From Colius striatus (taxonomy: Eukaryota > Chordata > Aves > Coliiformes > Coliidae): a stretch of DNA of 64,000 nt. The position numbers and the translations under genes were made by a program. The stretch's first letter is position 1, and each line of letters starts with the position of its first letter. Below are positions 25,901-64,000 of this stretch, piece by piece. Location of the stretch: the NCBI RefSeq assembly GCF_028858725.1, contig NC_084773.1, positions 22,080,850-22,144,849 of the forward strand, in the 5' to 3' direction. The notes beneath the pieces were generated by a model, which saw nothing but the letters and a program-made list of their open reading frames with translations, did not search any database and had not been told where the DNA came from.

Positions 25901-28900
25901 CCAAGATCAGCGGTTCGGTTCTTGCAGAGATCCTTCAGCTTGTGCACTCGCCTTTGCTTCAGGGAGGGGCGCTGAACGCCATCACAGACTTCTTCCAGGC
26001 CCTGGTCCTGACGCAGACAGCGGCCGTGGGCTACTCAGAGCTGGTGCAGCAGCTGACAGCCCCCGTGTACCGCCCGGGCCCGGCCGCGGTGCACAAGCAG
26101 GCGTATTGCTCTGTCGCAAAGTGCGTGGCAGCCCTTTCCGCAGCCTGCCCGAAGGAAGCCCCTGCCACGGTGAACCAGTTCATCCAGGATGTAAAGAGCC
26201 CCAAGTCCAGCTCTGCTGTCCAAGTGCTAGCTTTGCTTTCACTGGCAGAGGTGGGGCGTGCCACGAGCCTCAGTGCTCAGCGGGAGCTCAAGGCGGTCAT
26301 CCTGGAGGCGTTCACTTCCCCCAGCGAAGAGGTGAAATCCGCCGCGTCCTACGCGCTGGGCAACGTCAGCGTCGGGAACCTTGGGGAGTATCTCCCCTTC
26401 ATGCTGAAGGAGATTGGAAGCCAGCCCAAGAGACAGTACCTCCTGCTGCACTCTCTGAAAGAAGTCATCAGCGCCTGCCCGGCTGACAGCCTCAGACCTT
26501 ACGTGGAGGATATCTGGGCTCTGCTTTTCAAGCACTGTGAGTGCACAGAGGAAGGGACACGCAACGTGGTGGCTGAATGCCTGGGGAAGCTGACTCTGGT
26601 GAACCCTTCTGAGCTGCTGCCCCGGCTGAAAAAGCAGCTGCCATCAGGTAACAGCGGGGCAATGGTGAGTGAGGAGATGCCTTTGCTGGCGGGTCCTCTT
26701 ATCAGCTGCTGGTGGGTACACCAGGCAGCAAAGCCAGGCTGCAGAGGAGAGAAGGAAACGAGGGACCTCTGCAAAGGGGCGACATCAGAGGAGCACTGGT
26801 TTGCATGGGGGAAGGAGGGTGTTAGGAACGGGGACCACACGTGGAGGTTGTGTTGGAGCAGGATTTAAACACGGAGGTTATAACAACAGATCCTTCTGTT
26901 CTCTCTTCAATGCCTGTGTAATGTTCAAAGAGCAGAGTGTGTACTACAAAGTTACAGCCATGATTCTGTCTCTTGATCTTTCACCATTTATTCTTGCCTT
27001 CCTCGCTGCAGGCTCTCCTCATGCCCGGAGCACGGTGGTAACTGCAGTCAAATTCACAATTGCAGACCAGCCTCAGCCCATTGATGCTCTCCTGAAGGGC
27101 TGCATAGGTAGGCCAGTGCAAACAGGAATGGGAGACACTAGGCATCAGCAGCAGTTCAGGGGTTTTTCACACCTCTGGGAACCTTGTCTACTCCGGTTGT
27201 TATGTTTTTCTCTGCTTTTGGGATTAAAGAGCAGCACTGTCACCTGTGTCCCTGTTACATGCTCTGATGTCTTGCTTTTGGGCATGTTCCATTGGTGACA
27301 GTTTTTTGGGAACATAAGTTCCTTCTGCATTTAAACTTTGATTCAGTCATCTCACCGTAAAGATCTTGGAAAATATACCCTACAGTAAAAGGTCTTGTGT
27401 CTAGGGAGCTTGCATCTCAGCTCTGTTGTATAAAACTGGGCCCTTCTGTCTCAGAGATGTCTCAGCAGATGGGATCTGAGCAAGAAAAAAACCAAAACCC
27501 CATGTCCTTGACTACCAAAGCTTCTGACTCGACTTTAGGATGACATAGCTAGAATCATGCCATTTGTTTTTATGCCCAAATGCAGGAGGGAAAGCACCTC
27601 GAACATCTCTGTTAGGCTGTGCCCTTGGGGTTACTTTACCGTAGGTGCTTTCGTAACCTCGGAATACACTGTCATATGGCGCAGCAGGACTGACTCCAGT
27701 GTTCTTATCCCACAGGTGACTTCTTAAAAACTCTCCAGGATCCAGACCTCAATGTTCGACGTGTGGCTTTAGCCATGTTCAATTCTGCTGCTCACAACAA
27801 ACCGTCTTTAATCCGGGAGCTCCTGAAGGCAGTTCTGCCCAGCCTGTACAGCGAGACCAAGGTCCGGAGGGAGCTCATCCGGGAGGTACGGCGCGGGCCG
27901 GCTGTGGGCAGCGTGGCAGCTGCGTGCCGGGGAGCCCCAGGGGAGGCTGACGCCGTCTCTGCTCTTGGGTGACAGCTGCATTTCTTTATTGCTTAAGGTA
28001 GAAATGGGGCCATTCAAGCACACAGTGGATGATGGCCTTGATGTGAGGAAAGCTGCTTTTGAATGCATGTATACCCTGCTGGAGAGCTGCCTTGACCAAC
28101 TGGATATCTATGAGTACCTGAACCACGTGGAGGATGGGCTGAAGGATCACTACGACATCCGGGTACATGCCATGCCTTAACTGCTGGAGGGTGCTGGCCT
28201 CACCTCATGGATGTGACGTGTTCTCTGGGGGGCTGGAGTGTCACTGCAGCACAGAGTGCCCTATCTTCCATTCTCCACAGGGAGAGACGTTGCATCTGAC
28301 ACTGCTGAGCTCCAGTTCGACCATGGTCACCTGGAAAACCCAACTGGGGTGTACCTGGTTTTACAGGAAATGTACCAAAGTCTAAAATAAGTTCCTTCTG
28401 CCTTTAAACCTGTGACTGTCACTGACAAGTGTCATTGGCCAGTGACACTATATTAAAAAACTCCTTAGCATTGTTGCTGCTGGCCTCTGCTGGCTACTGT
28501 GGGAAGTGCTACATCCTTTTCATGCTGTGACTCCACTGAGACACGACTGCTGCCCAGAGCAGTCCCTGTGCAGCCACTGCCGTGTGTCTCAAGGGCTGTT
28601 GGCCCTTCACAGCCCTTGGGCAGCCCCTGGGTGCCTGCTGCATGTCTGATGCTACCAAAGCTCCTACTGAAACCTGGGGGACATGGGCAAAGAGATCCAC
28701 TGCCGTGGAGACCCACAGCCTGGGGAATGTGGCCACATGGGCAACTAGGGGATCCAGCTGTGAGCAGGGGGCAGGAGGCTGCAGTGAAATAACGCCTGTG
28801 TGATCTTTCCTCCTCTCCAGATGCTGACGTTCATAATGCTGGCTCGGCTGTGCACACTGTGTCCCAACGCCGTGCTGCAGCGGCTCGAGCGCCTGATTGA

Positions 28901-29348
28901 ACCACTCCGGGCAACCTGTTCCACAAAGGTAAGATCACACAGACGGTGCAACCTGCTGGGGTGGGTTCTGCCACAAAGCACCTCTGCTGCTAGCTGTCAC
29001 TGTGTCCAAGGAGCCAGCTCCCAACTCCTCCAGCCAACAAATCATCTGCTTGTCTCTGTTCTTTGTGACTCTGCTGTCTTTTCTAAATGCCAACTAAAAA
29101 ATGCTGCTTTGAATTTGTAGGTGAAAGCTGGTTCTGTCAAACAGGAGTTTGAGAAGCAGGATGAACTGAAGCGATCTGCCATGAGAGCCGTAGCTGCTCT
29201 CCTGACCATCCCTGAAGTAGAGAAGAGCCCAGTGATGGCCGAGTTTTCATCTCAGATCAGAGCCAATCCCGAAATGGCATCACTTTTTGAGAGCATTCAG
29301 AAGGACTCGGCTTCCCTGCCCACCTCAGAGTCAATGGACATGAGCTAA
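13934..29348 (+). CDS. CAND2: CAND2 (TIP120B), cullin-associated NEDD8-dissociated protein 2
   Basis: HEAT-repeat protein that binds un-neddylated cullin-RBX1 and exchanges substrate-receptor modules of SCF-type ubiquitin ligases. CAND2 is the muscle-enriched paralogue of CAND1. Fifteen coding exons: 13934-14001, 16328-16471, 18811-18965, 19764-19887, 20502-20758, 21319-21424, 22073-22215, 23405-23697, 24656-24797, 25154-26647 (large, 1494 nt), 27012-27107, 27716-27885, 27998-28162, 28821-28928 and 29121-29348. They total 3693 nt (1230 aa) with every phase consistent. The N-terminus [17 protein letters not shown], the acidic stretch at about residues 314-345 (EEEEEMM...DEYSDDDD), the SWKVRR motif and the C-terminal TIP120 domain ([33 protein letters not shown]) are clear. 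The protein resembles CAND1 closely; assignment to CAND2 rests on the neighbouring RPL32 and on [15 protein letters not shown]. The start has a strong context (GCCGCCATGG). Confidence 0.95.
20960..21105 (+). repeat. Possible degraded MIR-type SINE
   Basis: In CAND2 intron 5. Segments resemble the MIR body: CCCCATTTTAGATGAG, then TTACTTG, then AGAGCTGAGATTAGGGCC in the expected order. The copy is strongly diverged. Confidence 0.4.
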
Positions 29349-30400
29349 GTGAGACCCGCCTGCTCACTCCAACACCTTCCTGCCCTTGGGATGCAGTAAC
29401 CAAGCAGAGACCCCGCAGCGAGCTGAAGGGCAGCCCCTGGAGCTGGTCTCCACCGCAGCACCCCCGGGAGCACAGGCAGGTTCCAGCTGCACCAGGCGCC
29501 TCACAGAGCTGTAATGGGCCATCAGGGAACCACATCCCTTGGTCAGGGAGGGGTTGGAAGATGAGTGTTCCCACTTTCCAGCAGGACTGTAAGAGGCACA
29601 CAAAGCCATCCAAACTGAGCATGGCTCCATGGAAAAGGGACTTCCTGAAATATTTCCTTACAACAGTACGCAGTTAAACATTGTTTCTGTAACCACTGCA
29701 CGTGCACTTTCTACCCCGATTGCCTGAAGAATTTATTTCAATTGTTTTGCTAAACAACACGGCTGAAGACTAGAGGTCACATCTTTAGTGAGTGATGAGC
29801 ATCGTCCCCACAGGCTCCCTGTGCACGAGCCAAGCTGCAGGCTCTGCACGAGGGCACTGACAGCTTCCCATTGATGACACTTTTGGGAGACATGCAGGCA
29901 TCCTGCTTGATTTCTGATTTTAGTTTTGACTGCAAAATACCTCAACCAGTCTTTAAAGAGAGGAAGGCTCAGCTGGCTGCATTAGTGACAAACCTCACAC
30001 CATGCTTTTCTTTGCATTTAATGCTAGTTTCTCTTTCCCCTTCAAGCAGCTCAGGGTTTGACCTACAGCAAGCTCTGCTCACGAAGCAGGGGCAGGACAG
30101 CTGGGGCTCAGTTGCTTATCACCCAAACGAGAGGTCAAAGTCAGGAGCTGGAGGTGGTCACACACACAGCCCCTTGCACTACAGCAGCAGCCATGCACCA
30201 ACCCCACCTTGCACAGGGGAAAAAAGCCTTCAGAGACAGAGAGGGTGTAACAGACGAGAATAGCCCTGTGACACATCTTGTAGCCACGGAGCCACACTAA
30301 GCTTTCACTTCTTTCCTGACGGAGTGCTTGATGTGAAAAGTATTTACAGTTCCGTGTGAAAGAGTGGTGTAAGAAATAAAAACACACCAATGAAACCACC
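29349..30400 (+). other. CAND2: CAND2 3' untranslated region
   Basis: Runs from the TAA stop at 29346-29348 to an AATAAA at 30375-30380. No other coding signal is seen. The cleavage site is inferred to lie 10-25 bases past the hexamer. Confidence 0.7.
30375..30380 (+). terminator. CAND2: Poly(A) signal of CAND2
   Basis: AATAAA within AAGAAATAAAAACAC, about 1.03 kb after the CAND2 stop codon. It converges on the RPL32 3' end about 250 bases away. Confidence 0.7.
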
Positions 30401-30420
30401 TGTGCTGCTGAACTCATGAG

Positions 30421-30536
30421 CGATCACCCTGACCCTGCACACCCAGCAGTGTCACCCTGACTCTGCACACCCCTCAGCCATCACCCTGACTTTGCACACC
30501 CCTCAGCCATCACCCTGACCCTGCACACACTGCGGT
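30421..30536. repeat. 29-bp tandem repeat, about four copies
   Basis: Unit TCACCCTGACYYTGCACACC followed by CCTCAGCCA. The first and last copies are imperfect. It fills much of the gap between the convergent 3' ends of CAND2 and RPL32. Confidence 0.8.
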
Positions 30537-30643
30537 GAGCAAGGGCCCTGCTGCACACCCACCCCGGGAGTGCGGGGCTCGCAGCCCTGCCAGCGGCTGG
30601 TCCCTGGGGCCACTCAGCACAGCCAGCACCGTCGTTTTGATGC

Positions 30644-30649
30644 TTTATT
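30644..30649 (-). terminator. RPL32: Poly(A) signal of RPL32
   Basis: AATAAA on the minus strand, 27 bases past the RPL32 stop codon. The resulting very short 3' UTR is usual for ribosomal protein genes. Confidence 0.85.
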
Positions 30650-30675
30650 AAACAGAGCCCGGCCGCAGACGCCGG

Positions 30676-32143
<1,468 letters not shown>

Positions 32144-32492
32144 TCAGCTCCCGCAGCCCGCGCAGGTACCGCCGCGTCCCCGGCAGCGCGGCCGCCCCGC
32201 GCTCACGCCGGCGCTGCCCCTGGGCTGGGAACGGGGCGCTCCGCTCCGCGCGAGGTCAGGACGGAGGGAGGGCGCAGCGGCCGGGAGCCGCGGGCCGCCC
32301 GGCAGCCCCAGGCCGAGCCCCCGCCGCCGCCTGGCCGAGCCCCGAGCCCGCTGGGGAGGCCCCGGCCCTGCGGCCCGCGGGGGGGCGGCGGAGGGACATG
32401 GGGAGCGCGCCCGCGTTGTGCGGCGGGGGCTGTGCGCCGGCCCGGCGGCCCCGGGGCGCGGATGGGCGCGGATGGAGCCGAACGGGACTTAC

Positions 32493-32541
32493 CGGGTGCG
32501 CGATGGCGCCGTCCGCCGCTGGCCCTGCCGCGAGAGGGAGG
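32493..32541 (-). other. RPL32: Noncoding exon 1 of RPL32 with 5'TOP start
   Basis: Ends in CACCCG followed by the donor GTAAGT. The start is inferred at the pyrimidine run CCCTCTCG around 32537-32541. It contains GCGCCATCGC, which carries a YY1-like core (CCAT). Confidence 0.65.
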
Positions 32542-32550
32542 GCGGCGCCC

Positions 32551-32610
32551 GCGCAGGGGCTTATGGGCCCGCGCAGGGGCTTATGGGCCCGCGCAGGGGC
32601 TTATGGGCCC
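32551..32610 (-). promoter_or_regulatory. RPL32: Three perfect 20-bp repeats in the RPL32 core promoter
   Basis: GCGCAGGGGCTTATGGGCCC (plus-strand reading) repeated exactly three times head to tail. The block lies about 10 to 73 bases upstream of the inferred RPL32 start site. Read with the gene, each copy shows CCCATAAGCCCC, which has a YY1-like CCAT core and a weak TATA resemblance. A regulatory role is inferred from position. Confidence 0.7.
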
Positions 32611-32798
32611 GGGGGGCGGCGCCGCCAGGTGCACGCGGCTGCGCAGACGGCGCGGCCCGGCCCGGCCCGGCGCGGAGCGGGGAACGCCGGACCGGGCTGT
32701 GGCCAGAGCGTGTCCCGGGCCCGGGGGCCTGTCAGCGGGCAGAACGTGGGCTCCTGGGGCAGCCACGGAGGAACAGACACCACAAGAACTGGGACACG

Positions 32799-32804
32799 TT
32801 TATT
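32799..32804 (-). terminator. MBD4: Poly(A) signal of MBD4
   Basis: AATAAA on the minus strand, about 100 bases past the MBD4 stop, only about 240 bases before the RPL32 start site. Confidence 0.8.
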
Positions 32805-32905
32805 AACAAACGGGAGTGACCGAGGGGAGACAAAGGGCCGGTGTGTGTGTCAGGAACCCGAGGGGGGAGCCGCGGCAGGGGAGGGGGGTGCGAAGGGCCG
32901 GTAGG

Positions 32906-35900
32906 TCACTTGAGGCTCAGCCTTTCGTGGTTCTCCCACAGCCAGGCATGGTACACGTTCAGCTTGTGGTCCTGTGGCTGCACCTGCAAGAGTGTGAGTG
33001 TCCCACTGTCAGGGAAATGCCCTCTCTGAGCCCACCTCACCTGCCCCATCCATGTCCTCTCCCGGCCCCTCTGCAAACCATGGGATACAGCCCCAAAACC
33101 AGCTGTGAATGGGGAGGGGGCCTGACATGAGAACACAAAATGGCCCCGAGTGCCCCTCAGCGAGGGCAGGACTCAGCCTGATAACAGTCCCACGGAGCAG
33201 AGAATAACACTCACCCCCACAGCAAGGAAGGAAGGAAAAGAATGTAAGGAAAGTGCAGAATTACATAAACCCCCCAAAAGTGACAAGTCTCCCTTTACAG
33301 GTTCAGGCTCGTGAAAGGTAGGGCCTGTAAACTCAGCTCCTGAGGATACAAGAACTGCCTTATTTTCTCCAGTCCAAGGGAAATGTGGAGCCCGGCACAG
33401 GGCTGGAGCCCCCGCAGCACCCACCTCCTTCCACTCGTTGACGCAGAAGATGCGGTAGGAGTCGTTGCCGTACTTGCCGATGCCATGCAGCTCGATGGGG
33501 TAGCGCCAGCGCTTGCTCAGGTACTCGTCTGCAAGGCACAGCTCGGCCTCACCGCAGAGCCACGGCCCCCCACACCCTGCCCTGCGTTTTCAATGAAACC
33601 CACAAGTTTTAGCCGTTTCCTGCTGAAAGCTGGCAAGGAATTCATCCAGGGCACCCCTTAAACACCGTTCAAACAAACTGCTGTGGGCGAGTTGTACTAA
33701 CATCTGCCTCCTCAGAAGCCCAAGGAATACTGGAATTTTTCAGTACAGAAAATACCAGAATCATAGGAAAAAAAAGTTGGTCTGGAAGGGGCTTGTGGAG
33801 AACCCCTGATGCACAACAGAGCAGAGCCACCTCCTCACAGGGCTGCAGAACCCACCTGGCAGGCACTCAGCGCTCATGACACTGTCAACTCAAAGCAGTC
33901 TCCCAGACAAGGGTCTCGTCCAGAACTCACTGCAGGTGTTATTTTATTCTCAGTTAAGGCACAAGATCAATAGCTTTGTGTATGCCAACACAATCCCAGA
34001 GCAGCACAAAACAAGTCCCCACCAGCACTTGCCAAAGAGGAGCAGTGGCAGGGCACTGTTGGAATGCGACGCTGCCTGCCCCTCTGCCCCTGCCCTGCCA
34101 GTACAATTCGGAGCCTCCCACAGACACAGCCAGGAGAACCTACCCGAGAACTTGATGATCGTTTTTGCTCTGAGTTCGTAGAGGCCGAGAGGTTTGAGCA
34201 GCTCTGACATTTCTTTCCAGCCTGCAGTCCTGGTTACTTCAGGAGAAGGATACCTCTTAAAGAACTCCCAGAGCACAGGAATGGCCATTTTACCTAGTGA
34301 AGAAAGCCAACATGAACAGAAGGCTGTGAGGGTGACTCTCTTCTTCAGAGACCAGAGTTACAAGTCCAAGATTGGTCTTTTTTACACTGACCCAAGGTAA
34401 TATACATTTATTCTTGCATTAATGCCATTACAACTGGCAACTGTTCAGACCCTGTGACACCACCCCAATGCTTACACAACACGAAACGGTATCGCTCTGT
34501 TCACCTGAAGTTTTATTGAGAAATATGGTTGCAATGAGAAGTTTCCACGGATCATGGAAAAGTGTTTCTTGGACCAGATTAAAAGGGGAACGTGGAGGAG
34601 TCCATTTTCTGAACGCCTTCCTTCGAGGTGGGCTGGGACCTGTACACAGAGGCAATACAGGAAAGCTGTCTGGACAGTGAGGGACAGATTTATCCATTCC
34701 AATGAAAACAGGTAAAATAAAAGATGGCTTTTTTGAAGCAGATTCACTTTTGTGGGGGCATGACATGTGGATGGAGCAATGGCAACTGCACACAAGTTTT
34801 GCAGAGCTGCAGGAGACCAGGCGCCCCAGCACAGGGCAGGAAGAGCCAAAGCTGCCTGCGCACGCCCCCGAGCCCCCCGCCACATCTGCCTCCTGAGGAA
34901 GGGGCTCCCAGGGAGCAGCGGGCACAGGGATTCCCCCCGACAGTCTGAGACCTTCCCCAGGTCACCTCTCAGCTGCTGGAAGATCTGCTGAGCATTTGAT
35001 ACCAGCCTTAATGGTTGTTTGTGAGACACAAACCACCGAGGTTGAAAATGGGACAAGGTGAGCAGCTCCCTGGGTCACCTAAGCATAGCTGGCCTAAACA
35101 GGAAGATATTTTCCATAACATCACTTGAGCCATCCAATTCCACCCCCCATAAAAAAAAAGAACATTATACCTTCTTTACTGTATTTACTAGAGAAATAGG
35201 GACTGGTTTTCCTCCTGTCCACTTGTGTTCGTGGGAAAGAATCTTCTGTAAAGAAAGAACACTTCAGCATTTAAAGAAAAAACCCACAAGTATCTTGCTG
35301 TCACATTTCACACCCCATTTCACTTGATGTTGTAATGGGAATACAGGATTTCTCATAGGTGTAGAGGAATGTGCTTTAGACTCACTCCAGGACTTTGCAT
35401 TTCAACTCTTATGAAAACCCTCAGAGAGAAATTGTTACTTTGCCACAGTGTGAGGAAATAGGCTCCAAGGACAGACAGGATTAAATGCTGTCCACACAGT
35501 CTAGTGCACAAACCAAGCTAAAGCAAGCCTCTTTTACGAGTCACATGGACCTGAAGGTAAGGACTGTTACTGTATTGTACTATAGGGCTACAGGGACCAG
35601 CAGAGCAAGGTTGTTAAGTGCTGTTGGATAAGGAAACAAGGCAGACTGAGCTGTCTGAGCAGCCAGACCCTAAACAGCACTGTTCCCATACAGGTAGGAG
35701 AATGTCAGGATCCCCTTCTGCTCGAACCCACAGACATACCTGGAGGCACTGCTGTGGAGCCTGTCCCGTCACACGGCTGCACAACGCTAACATCCGTGTC
35801 AGACTTTAAACCCTGGTTGCCTGGATTCCCTCCATCTGCTCCTTCCCCTGTTTTCAATCTGCTGCAGCTCTCCTCGGGTTCTGCACCGGCTGTGCGGTTA

Positions 35901-36996
35901 GAACCCGCCTCCATGTGCTGCTCCTCTGCCAGGCTCTCCCTCTGTGAGTGAGCTGGCGCTGACCTTGGCTCCGTGTCTGGCCGTGACCTGCACGTTCTTA
36001 GCCGAGTTCTCCCCGCACCCCTGGGCTCTGCACCCTGATCACCTTCACCCTGGCCATCAGCAACACTCCTGCCTGTCTTTCTACAGAACTTCTTGTTTTG
36101 ACTGCACTCCATTTCCTGTTGGTTGCATGCTCTTCTCGGTCTTTTGCTTCGGGTATTGTCTCGATTCGTCTTTGCTGAGCTCTTTTCAGCTTTATTATTC
36201 TGAACACTTTTTCCACCTGCCCCCTTTTTGTTGGCTTTCAGACAGTCCTTTGGGTTTAGGCCCTTCACGAGCAAACCTTCCCTTTCCAGGATGGGTGTAA
36301 CACCTTCCACCTGCTCCTTGCCAGTCTGAACATTTTGCATTCCATCCTCTGCACCACTTTGTACACCGAGGCCTTGCACTGGAGAGCACCAGTGCTCATT
36401 CTCCAAACTAGTCCCTGCAGCTTCTGTGCCATGTCTCTTCACCCGCGACCGGGCGCTCCTCGGACAGAGAGCTGTAAAACCAAAGTCTTCCACTCTCAGC
36501 GTCGTCTCCCCGGTTTTCTGAAGGTACTCTGCAAGTGCACGCTTCGACCTCAGCTTTTTTCCTTCAGGGCTGTGGTAGGAAAGACCAGCAAGCTACTTGA
36601 GGACTCTTGGAGCTCTGCCTCCTGACTTCAGAAGCTGTTTTGGCACGTTAAGCCCCGCACCAAAGCCAGCGAGACTACCCGGTGTACTCCACGCACACGC
36701 ACGGCGCTCACCGCGGGGCGGCCCGGCCTCACCTGAGGAAGAACGCGTCGACCCTGCCCGCCGTCCTGCCCGCCCGCCGCCGCCGGCTCACCCGCTGCCA
36801 GCCGGGCCCGGCCGCCGCCTCCGCGGGCCCCGCCGCTGCCTCGTGTCGGCCGCCGCGCGGGAGGCTGCAGAGGGAAGGAGACGCTGCGGTGAGGCGCCGC
36901 TGCGGGCCGTGGGGGGGATGGGGCTCCGTGCGGGCTCCACGGCAGCCCCGCACGGCCCCGCTCCGCCGCCGCTCACCCGCCGCCGGCCGCCGCCAT
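32906..36996 (-). CDS. MBD4: MBD4, methyl-CpG-binding thymine DNA glycosylase
   Basis: Nuclear repair enzyme that removes T or U opposite G at deaminated (methylated) CpG sites. Seven coding exons on the minus strand: 36977-36996, 36733-36864, 35740-36569, 34505-34639, 34144-34293, 33425-33528 and 32906-32983. They total 1449 nt (482 aa), shorter than the 580 aa human protein. The first exon encodes only MAAAGG plus two bases. The MBD (about residues 26-90) is split between exons 2 and 3: PGWQRVS...[11 protein letters not shown], then [18 protein letters not shown]. The large exon 3 encodes a poorly conserved polar linker. The HhH-GPD glycosylase domain (about 345-482) has [28 protein letters not shown] and [15 protein letters not shown], where Asp445 is the predicted catalytic residue. 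It ends [20 protein letters not shown]. The gene is head-to-head with IFT122. Confidence 0.96.
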
Positions 36997-37148
36997 CCCG
37001 GCCGCCCCGTCACGTGACCCCTGGCGGGCGGCCCGGTGGGTCCCCGTGCGCGTGCGCGTTGCCCGTGGCGCCGGCGGCGCGCGGAAGGGAGCGCGAGGCG
37101 GGACGGGCCGCGGGGGCCGCGCTGGGCCCGCTCCGCTCGGGCCCCGCG
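36997..37148. promoter_or_regulatory. Bidirectional promoter of MBD4 and IFT122
   Basis: Only 152 bases separate the two start codons. The stretch is CpG-rich. It contains a palindromic E-box GTCACGTGAC at 37009-37018 (USF/TFE3-type) and a near-consensus NRF1 site TGCGCGTGCGCG at 37047-37058. A half RFX-like site, GTTGCC, lies at 37058-37063; RFX sites are common in ciliary gene promoters, but the second half site is poor here. Confidence 0.75.
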
Positions 37149-63342
<26,194 letters not shown>

Positions 63343-64000
63343 GTCAGATACTCACTTGACAAGTTCTGTGTTTGTGCGTCCTGGGCATTTTCCTTCAGGG
63401 AGTCCAGAAATAACTAGGAATAATTAATGACTTTTCAGGCAATTAAATATTGACTGTGGATTAGTGATACTATATAGTAACTTTATTTCTTTGCCTTCTG
63501 CTATGCTGTACAATAGCTTGCTTTCTTAGATTCTAAAAGCTGCAGTGCAGATTCAGCAGGTCTGTGCTTGCCTCAGCATGGGTGGAAGGTACAAGGACTG
63601 ACTTCCCACCCTCAACCCTTTCTTGCTAGTTCTATCAATTGGTTTCCACAGTGACCTGAGCCTCTGGCCCTACACAGGCTACAGTTGGCTTTTTCCTTAA
63701 TCACAGGAAGGCAAGATTGAACAGAAGAAGGCACCCTAGCCTAGAGATTCCCACAGTGTGGTACACGTATCAGTAGTGGTGTGTGTAAACTACTCCAAAA
63801 TGATAAACAGCAATGAGTGAGGAGCTCTTGCTGCTTCCTGAAGTTACAGTAACATTGCTGCTTGTGTTGGTGAAACCACATTTTGTAAAGTATTGGAGAA
63901 CCCTTGGTGTGTGCCCTCGACACAAGAAGGCTGCTATGGAGGTCTTTGCTGCTCAGATTGCTTCAGACCTTGCAGCAGTGGAGACCGTGCCATTGCTGGC
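63343..64000 (+). other. IFT122: IFT122 intron 23 (continues past the window)
   Basis: No exon encoding the expected continuation (the region after ...FIQRYT) is visible before the window ends. Confidence 0.6.

Noticed and set aside
26648-26868. Extension of the large CAND2 exon to a 566-codon frame
   Set aside because: The family boundary is the donor at 26648; the rest reads through the intron and has no homology.
35954-36300. Plus-strand 118-codon frame opposite MBD4 exon 3
   Set aside because: Shadow of the MBD4 coding exon.

Overview
The window looks like bird nuclear DNA. It carries six spliced protein-coding genes with compact introns, GC-rich CpG promoters, one inverted fragment of a CR1-type LINE and a few old MIR-like SINE relics. 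The gene order GHRL, SEC13, CAND2, RPL32, MBD4, IFT122 brings together genes that lie apart in human (3p25 and 3q21). The species cannot be fixed from the sequence alone. All exon boundaries below were read by eye from splice signals and from remembered homologous proteins. Reading frames close across every junction of SEC13 (320 aa), CAND2 (1230 aa), RPL32 (135 aa) and MBD4 (482 aa), and across the first 953 codons of IFT122.

Layout. 1-3600: no gene recognised; a plus-strand poly(A) signal near 2838 may end a gene lying to the left. 3605-6070: GHRL (preproghrelin) on the minus strand, with a TATA-like box. 6070-7940: intergenic. 7940-13560: SEC13 on the minus strand. 13415-13933: GC-rich head-to-head promoter region shared by SEC13 and CAND2, containing a minisatellite. 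13934-30400: CAND2 on the plus strand. 30400-30630: short gap between convergent 3' ends, with a 29-bp tandem repeat. 30630-32540: RPL32 on the minus strand, with an H/ACA snoRNA (SNORA7 type) in intron 1 and three perfect 20-bp repeats just upstream of the inferred start site. 32780-36996: MBD4 on the minus strand. 36997-37148: 152-bp bidirectional MBD4/IFT122 promoter with a palindromic E-box. 37149 to the right edge: IFT122 on the plus strand, 23 exons seen, its C-terminal part lying beyond the window.

The genes are mostly housekeeping: COPII/nuclear-pore coat (SEC13), cullin-ligase exchange factor (CAND2), ribosome (RPL32 with its snoRNA), repair of G:T mismatches at methylated CpG (MBD4) and the ciliary IFT-A train (IFT122). 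Ghrelin is the one endocrine gene. They do not form a pathway; what links them is the packing of promoters and 3' ends. No new multi-gene system was found. The most unusual items are the altered ghrelin processing site, the promoter repeats of RPL32 and SEC13/CAND2, the 36-bp minisatellite in an IFT122 intron that is open in several frames on both strands, and two homeodomain-motif-rich intronic stretches that may be conserved regulatory elements.
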